A DNA stretch of 64,000 nucleotides from CAIKBL01 sp964555355 (GTDB lineage Bacteria; Pseudomonadota; Gammaproteobacteria; Ga0077536): positions 248,001 to 312,000 of the forward strand of contig CAZKRY010000002.1 in assembly GCA_964555355.1 (NCBI GenBank), given 5' to 3'. Below the pieces are notes generated by a model. That model had not been told where the DNA came from and did not search any database. It saw only the letters and a list, made by a program, of their open reading frames with translations. Position 1 is the stretch's first letter; every line of letters begins with the position of its first letter. Positions 59,795-64,000 of the stretch are shown piece by piece. Position numbers and translations under genes: made by a program.

Positions 59795-60199
59795 ATGGCT
59801 ACCCGTCCTGGCATGTCGCCCGAAAGCATGTCCGTCGATCTCGATAACCTTTATCGAGAAGAGGTCTATTCCGACTTACGCGCGGCGTCGATTCGCGTCC
59901 TGGTCCCGGTCACGGCTGACGGCAGTGCCGATCCTTCGCGCACCCGGCACTATATCGGCGACACCCAATTGATGACGCAAATGGGCCCGATCCCGGTGCA
60001 ATTCGAAATCGAAGCTAACGACTTGCGGCACGCCTTTGAGCAGTTCCCGGAAGGCGTGCGCGAAGCGGTTGAACGTCTCAACGAACGCGCCAAGGAACTC
60101 GCCCGTGAAGAAGCCTCGCGCATCGTGGTGCCATCGAAAATGCCAGGTGGCGGCGGCCTGCCTGGCGGCGGACTCGCCGGCATTCCGGGCAAACGTTAA
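59795..60199 (+). CDS. hypothetical protein next to ccm operon
   Basis: 134 residues with AGGAG upstream of the ATG at 59795. A helical C-terminal region (LRHAFEQFPEGVREAVERLNERAKELAREEASRI, key part REAVERLNERAKEL) leads into a Gly/Pro-rich tail (PGGGGLPGGGLAGIPGKR). The middle has strand-like segments (IRVLVPVTAD, QLMTQMGPIPVQFEIEAND). No signal peptide. Unknown function; it precedes ccmA by about 80 nt and is separately started. Confidence 0.65.
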   Translation: MATRPGMSPESMSVDLDNLYREEVYSDLRAASIRVLVPVTADGSADPSRTRHYIGDTQLMTQMGPIPVQFEIEANDLRHAFEQFPEGVREAVERLNERAKELAREEASRIVVPSKMPGGGGLPGGGLAGIPGKR

Positions 60200-60277
60200 A
60201 CCCAGCGCCGAGCGCCTAGACACCAGCCAAACTTGACCTCACGCGGCACACCGTCCAATGGGCCGCCGTCTCCGCAA

Positions 60278-60925
60278 GTGACCGCCGCGAATACTCCGTA
60301 TAGCGCGCTCGATGCGCAAGAACTTGAGTGCATTAGAGGCGACTCCGTCATATTTCAAGACCTGAACTTGTGTGCGGAACGAGGTCAGGTCGTGCAGATT
60401 GTCGGCGCCAATGGCACCGGCAAATCGAGCCTCCTGCGGCTGTTGGCAGGGCTGTCGGACCCCGCTTCTGGGGTCATCCGCTGGCACGGCCGAGATATCG
60501 CCCTTGATCGTCGCGCTTGGCAGCAGACGCTGCACTATATCGGTCATTTGAATGGCGTCACGGCCAACTTGACGGTAATGGAAAATCTCGAATTCGCACG
60601 CGCACTCGCCGATCGGACGCCCGGCATGCCACTTAACGAAGCGCTTGCGCAGGTTGGTCTCGGTGCCTGCGGCCATCAGCTCGCTGGTCGCCTTTCGGCC
60701 GGTCAGCGACAACGTGCCGCGCTGGCGAGGCTGTTGCTGGTGCCTGCCGAAGTCTGGTTGTTGGATGAACCGCTGACCGCGCTCGATCAGGCGGGAAAGG
60801 CCTTGTTCGAAACGATGTTGGTGCAACATGTGGCCAGCGGAGGACTAGCCATCGTCGCCACGCATCACACGCTGTCAGTGCCGCGCGACATCGCGATCAC
60901 ATTCGATATGGCGCAGCGCTCGTGA
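60278..60925 (+). CDS. ccmA: heme exporter ATPase CcmA
   Basis: 215 residues from the GTG at 60278 (230 from a TTG at 60233; neither has a clear ribosome binding site). Walker A GANGTGKSS, signature LSAGQRQR and Walker B VWLLDEPLTALD are present. CcmA drives release of holo-CcmE from the CcmBCD complex in System I cytochrome c maturation. It is followed by ccmB with a 4-nt overlap (GTGA). Confidence 0.92.
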   Translation: MTAANTPYSALDAQELECIRGDSVIFQDLNLCAERGQVVQIVGANGTGKSSLLRLLAGLSDPASGVIRWHGRDIALDRRAWQQTLHYIGHLNGVTANLTVMENLEFARALADRTPGMPLNEALAQVGLGACGHQLAGRLSAGQRQRAALARLLLVPAEVWLLDEPLTALDQAGKALFETMLVQHVASGGLAIVATHHTLSVPRDIAITFDMAQRS

Positions 60926-61584
60926 TCGCCGGGGCGGTACTTCGCCGCGAAGCATTGCGCTTATTGCGCCGACCGTCGCAGCTATTACACCCGCCGCTGT
61001 TTGTATCGCTCGTCGCCGTGCTGTTCCCGCTTGCGCTCGGCACTAACGAGGCACTATTGCAAGCCACGGCGCCCGCCGTCATTTGGATTGCGACCTTACT
61101 CGCCACAACCTTGAGTCTCGACGATATTTTCCGCAGCGATTGGGAGGACGGCAGTGTGGAGCTATTGGTGAGCGCGGCGCCGACGTTGTCGGTCGCCTGC
61201 GCCATGAAAGGACTCGCGCATTGGTTGCTCGCGCTATTACCGGTCATCGCGATGGCATTGCTGCTGACCATGTTGTACGACATTCCCTCGGTGCCGCGCA
61301 CGACACTCATCCAAACCTTGCTGCTCGGCACGCCTGTTTTCAGCTTTATTGGCACCATCGGCAGCGCACTCACGGTCGGCGTGCGCGCCGGCGCACTTTT
61401 GCTCGCGTTGTTGGTCATACCGTTTTATCTTCCCGTGCTTATTTTCGGAGCGAGCGCAGTGCATAATGCCGGGCTTGGACTGAGTGTCGCGAGCGAGCAA
61501 TACATGCTAGCCGGGCTCTCGGTTCTCGCCATCACACTCGCACCCACGGCGGCCGCGGCCGGACTTCGTGCCCGCCTGAACTAA
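60922..61584 (+). CDS. ccmB: heme exporter membrane protein CcmB
   Basis: 220 residues, six membrane helices, GTG start overlapping the ccmA stop. Family signals are FRSDWEDGSVELLVSAAP and the GTIGSALTVGVRAGALLLALLVIPFYLPVLIFGA run (key part VRAGALLLALLVIPFYLP). It forms the ABC complex with CcmA and CcmC. Confidence 0.92.
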   Translation: MIAGAVLRREALRLLRRPSQLLHPPLFVSLVAVLFPLALGTNEALLQATAPAVIWIATLLATTLSLDDIFRSDWEDGSVELLVSAAPTLSVACAMKGLAHWLLALLPVIAMALLLTMLYDIPSVPRTTLIQTLLLGTPVFSFIGTIGSALTVGVRAGALLLALLVIPFYLPVLIFGASAVHNAGLGLSVASEQYMLAGLSVLAITLAPTAAAAGLRARLN

Positions 61585-61595
61585 CGCTGAGAACA

Positions 61596-62342
61596 ATGTT
61601 TAAATCCCTACACAAGTTCGCCTCGCCGATGCATTTCTATGCCTGGGCGGCGCGTTGGTCGCCAAGGCTATTCGCGTTATGCGTTCCGCTGTTTGCGGTA
61701 GGTTTAATTTGGGGATTGGGGTTTGCGCCTGCGGATTATCAACAAGGCGATAGTTTTCGAATTATCTACGTGCATGTCCCGAGTGCGTGGATGTCGATGT
61801 TCAGCTACATGGTCATGGCCGGCGCCGGTGCCGCGAGCCTCATCTGGAAAGTTAAAATTGGCGATTCGATGGCGCGCGCCGCCGCGCCGTTGGGCGCTTC
61901 GTTCACCGCCTTGGCGCTCGCCACGGGTTCGCTATGGGGTAAACCCATGTGGGGTGCTTGGTGGGTGTGGGACGCGCGGCTCACCACTGAGTTACTGCTG
62001 CTCTTTTTATTCCTTGGTTATATGGCCTTGCAATCGGCGATCGAGGACAGGCGCGCGGCGGCACGCGCCGGCGCGGTACTTGCGGTGGTGGGCGTCGTTA
62101 ATATTCCCATCATCCACTATTCCGTCGAATGGTGGAGCACGCTGCATCAACCCGCCACCATCACCAAATTCGGCGCCCCGTCGATGGCGACGTCGATGCT
62201 AATCCCACTGCTCATCATGGCCCTCGCATATCAATTGTTCTTCTTCGCGGTTCTCTTGGTGCGCACGCGCTGCGAAATTTTGGAATTCGAGCGACACACC
62301 CATTGGGTCAAGTCGCTCGTCGCCCCGCCCGCCGCATCATGA
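61596..62342 (+). CDS. ccmC: heme lyase/exporter component CcmC
   Basis: 248 residues, six membrane helices. The tryptophan-rich WWD heme-binding motif is visible in WGAWWVWDARLTTEL. Periplasmic histidines occur in YVHVPSAW and IHYSVEWWSTLHQP. It loads heme onto CcmE on the periplasmic face. It overlaps ccmD by 4 nt. Confidence 0.93.
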   Translation: MFKSLHKFASPMHFYAWAARWSPRLFALCVPLFAVGLIWGLGFAPADYQQGDSFRIIYVHVPSAWMSMFSYMVMAGAGAASLIWKVKIGDSMARAAAPLGASFTALALATGSLWGKPMWGAWWVWDARLTTELLLLFLFLGYMALQSAIEDRRAAARAGAVLAVVGVVNIPIIHYSVEWWSTLHQPATITKFGAPSMATSMLIPLLIMALAYQLFFFAVLLVRTRCEILEFERHTHWVKSLVAPPAAS

Positions 62343-62509
62343 AAGCCTTGAGCGATTTCTGGGCGATGGGTGGCTATGGTGTGTACGTGTGGAGCGCGTA
62401 CGGCGTCAGCGCGATCGTGCTCCTGTTCAATGTCTGGTCGGCGCGTGGGCGTGAACGGCGCATACTGCGTGCCTTGGCGGCGGCATCTTCACCGGCGCGG
62501 TCCGCATGA
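62339..62509 (+). CDS. ccmD: heme exporter protein CcmD
   Basis: 56 residues with one membrane helix (GVYVWSAYGVSAIVLLFNVW) and a basic tail (RGRERRI), the usual CcmD form. The ATG overlaps the ccmC stop. It is needed for release of holo-CcmE from CcmC. Overlaps ccmE by 4 nt. Confidence 0.9.
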   Translation: MKALSDFWAMGGYGVYVWSAYGVSAIVLLFNVWSARGRERRILRALAAASSPARSA

Positions 62510-62949
62510 CGCCTCGGATGCGCCGAATGTGGACGATTGGCGGATTGCTCTTCGGCATGGCGCTCGCGACCGCGTTCATCTTGAAAGCATTTGAAGAAAA
62601 TTTGATGTACTTCTACAGCCCAGGCGACATCGCCGCTGGCAAAGCGCCACTCGCGCGCGACTTTCGAATCGGCGGCATGGTGGTAAAAGGCAGTGTTAAG
62701 CGCGATCCCAAAAGCCTCGCGGTGACCTTCACGCTCACCGATTACAAACATGAGACCGTGGTGAATTACCAGGGGATCCTGCCGGACTTATTCCGCGAGG
62801 GCCAAGGCATCGTGGCCAACGGCAAGCTTACCGCGGACGGACAGTTCGCCGCACGCGAAGTCCTCGCCAAACACGATGAGAACTACATGCCGCCGGAAGT
62901 CGCCGGCAGTTTGCAGAAAACACCCCCAATGGATATCACCGCCCAATGA
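62506..62949 (+). CDS. ccmE: cytochrome c maturation heme chaperone CcmE
   Basis: 147 residues. One N-terminal membrane anchor (residues about 9-27) and a periplasmic beta-barrel. The heme-binding histidine H123 in KHDENYMPP binds heme covalently, and Y127 is the usual second ligand. It carries heme from CcmC to CcmF. It overlaps ccmF by 4 nt. Confidence 0.95.
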   Translation: MTPRMRRMWTIGGLLFGMALATAFILKAFEENLMYFYSPGDIAAGKAPLARDFRIGGMVVKGSVKRDPKSLAVTFTLTDYKHETVVNYQGILPDLFREGQGIVANGKLTADGQFAAREVLAKHDENYMPPEVAGSLQKTPPMDITAQ

Positions 62950-64000
62950 TCGCGGAAGTTGGTCATTTCGCCCTGGTGCTCGCGCTGGCGATTGCGCTCC
63001 TGCAATGCGTCGTCCCCATGATCGGCGTGATGACCAAACGCCCCCTATGGATGCTCTTTGCGGGACCCGCCGCACGGTGGCAATTTGGATTGTTGTTGGC
63101 CGCGTTCGGCGCGCTCGCCGGCGCGTTTCTCGCGCACGACTATGGCGTGACTTATATCGCCCAGAATTCCAACGAATTACTTCCGTGGTATTACCGCTTG
63201 TCCGCCGTGTGGGGTGCGCACGAAGGCTCGTTACTTTTGTGGGCGCTCATTTTAGCGGGATGGGGTGCCGTGGTGAGCACACGCGGTCACGCGCTGCCGC
63301 GTGAGGTCAACGCGACGATTCTTGCGACGCTCGGCGCGGTTGGGGTCGCTTTTCTCTGGTTTCTAATCGCAACCTCAAATCCATTCACACGGGTCTGGCC
63401 CGCGCCGGCGGATGGCGCCGATCTCAATCCACTGTTACAAGACGTCGGTCTCATCGTGCATCCGCCGCTGTTGTACATGGGCTATGTGGGTTTCTCCGTG
63501 CCGTTTGCGTTTGCCGTCGCCGCCCTGGTTCACGGGCGACTCACCCCTGCGTGGGCGCGTTGGGTCCGACCGTGGGCCGTGGCGGCATGGATGTTCTTGA
63601 CGCTCGGGATCGCGCTCGGCAGTTTTTGGGCGTACTACGAACTCGGCTGGGGCGGATGGTGGTTTTGGGATCCGGTCGAGAACGCTTCGTTCATGCCTTG
63701 GCTACTTGGCACCGCACTCATTCACTCACTGGCCGCCAGCGAAAAGCGCGGCACCTTCAAAAATTGGACCGTGTTGCTTTCAATCGCGACGTTTGCGCTG
63801 AGCTTACTCGGTACTTTCCTGGTCCGCTCCGGCGTGCTGACCTCGGTGCACGCCTTTGCGACGGATCCGGCCCGCGGCGTTTTCATTCTTGCAATCTTTG
63901 GCGTCTTGATTGGCGGTGCACTCGCGTTATATGCCTGGCGCGGACCGCGCACCTTGGCCGGATCGAGTTACGGCGCGGTATCCCGCGAAAGCTTCTTGCT
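62946..64000 (+). CDS. ccmF: cytochrome c heme lyase CcmF, 3' end outside window
   Basis: At least 351 residues, open to the window end. The WWD motif GWGGWWFWDPVENASFMPWL is intact (GWWFWDPVENASF), and HPPLLYMGYVG with HEGSLLLW gives the conserved periplasmic histidines. CcmF joins heme from CcmE to apocytochrome c. The ATG overlaps the ccmE stop. ccmG and ccmH should follow. Confidence 0.95.
   Translation, partial: MIAEVGHFALVLALAIALLQCVVPMIGVMTKRPLWMLFAGPAARWQFGLLLAAFGALAGAFLAHDYGVTYIAQNSNELLPWYYRLSAVWGAHEGSLLLWALILAGWGAVVSTRGHALPREVNATILATLGAVGVAFLWFLIATSNPFTRVWPAPADGADLNPLLQDVGLIVHPPLLYMGYVGFSVPFAFAVAALVHGRLTPAWARWVRPWAVAAWMFLTLGIALGSFWAYYELGWGGWWFWDPVENASFMPWLLGTALIHSLAASEKRGTFKNWTVLLSIATFALSLLGTFLVRSGVLTSVHAFATDPARGVFILAIFGVLIGGALALYAWRGPRTLAGSSYGAVSRESFL

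Overview
The window is about 64 kb of GC-rich chromosome from what is probably a gammaproteobacterium. The evidence is a System I cytochrome c maturation operon (ccmABCDEF), a PpnN-type nucleosidase, a GalU/WbpM/Ugd exopolysaccharide cluster, PEP-CTERM-like exported proteins and an AmtB gene with a sigma-54 promoter. The class is an inference; no rRNA or other strong phylogenetic marker is present.

Region by region. (1) 1-6213 is the right end of an integrative element. Nearly all its genes lie on the minus strand in a tightly coupled series: small unknown genes, a Toprim-helicase replication protein, an AlpA-like regulator and a tyrosine integrase. A phased iteron-like array lies next to the replication gene. 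The element ends in a 47-nt 3' fragment of tRNA-Asn(GTT), so the intact tRNA should lie left of the window. (2) 6.6-12.6 kb holds a class III nucleotide cyclase with TPRs, a decayed cyclase fragment, two PEP-CTERM-like secreted proteins, a SnoaL-like protein and an unknown protein with a repeated RGGWIV motif. (3) 12.6-19.9 kb is a minus-strand operon for a soluble di-iron monooxygenase in the order alpha-reductase-beta-coupling protein, then a divergent GroEL and an NRAMP metal transporter. The gene order matches the propane/acetone monooxygenases (prmABCD/mimABCD plus groEL). (4) 20-23.7 kb has a divergent 99-aa unknown protein, a REP-like hairpin array, a pentapeptide-repeat protein, and a Tat-exported gluconate-dehydrogenase-subunit-3-like protein with a GMC flavoprotein dehydrogenase. 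(5) 23.7-28.4 kb is an unusual minus-strand cassette: a papain-like peptidase fused to an alpha/beta hydrolase, a GH19 lysozyme-like enzyme without a signal peptide, and three overlapping or adjacent lipoproteins. This is my best candidate for an undescribed system. (6) 28.5-35.4 kb encodes a class A flavin monooxygenase, an acetone-carboxylase-like HyuA/HyuB pair (the second with a C-terminal zinc-ribbon domain like the gamma subunit) and a TetR regulator; a 146-bp MITE sits between the two carboxylase genes. (7) 35.4-50 kb holds MscK-like channel, YhhQ, metallo-beta-lactamase-fold protein, AmtB, a cNMP/DUF1003 protein, an AttEFGH-like exporter, PpnN, and a small acidic coiled-coil gene behind an AT-rich, GATC-dense promoter. 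(8) 50-59.6 kb is a polysaccharide cluster: galU, a WbpM-like dehydratase, a WecA/WbpL-like initiating transferase, an epimerase, a GT4 glycosyltransferase, two nucleotide-sugar dehydrogenases and a UDP-glucuronate-epimerase-like gene. (9) 59.8-64 kb has a conserved-looking unknown gene and ccmABCDEF, with ccmF cut by the window end.

Taken together, regions 3, 4 and 6 would make a plausible short-chain alkane/ketone route: the monooxygenase makes a secondary alcohol, a dehydrogenase makes the ketone, and the carboxylase converts the ketone to a beta-keto acid. The NRAMP transporter could supply Fe or Mn to the metalloenzymes. The individual family calls are well supported; the substrates and the linked pathway are inferred.
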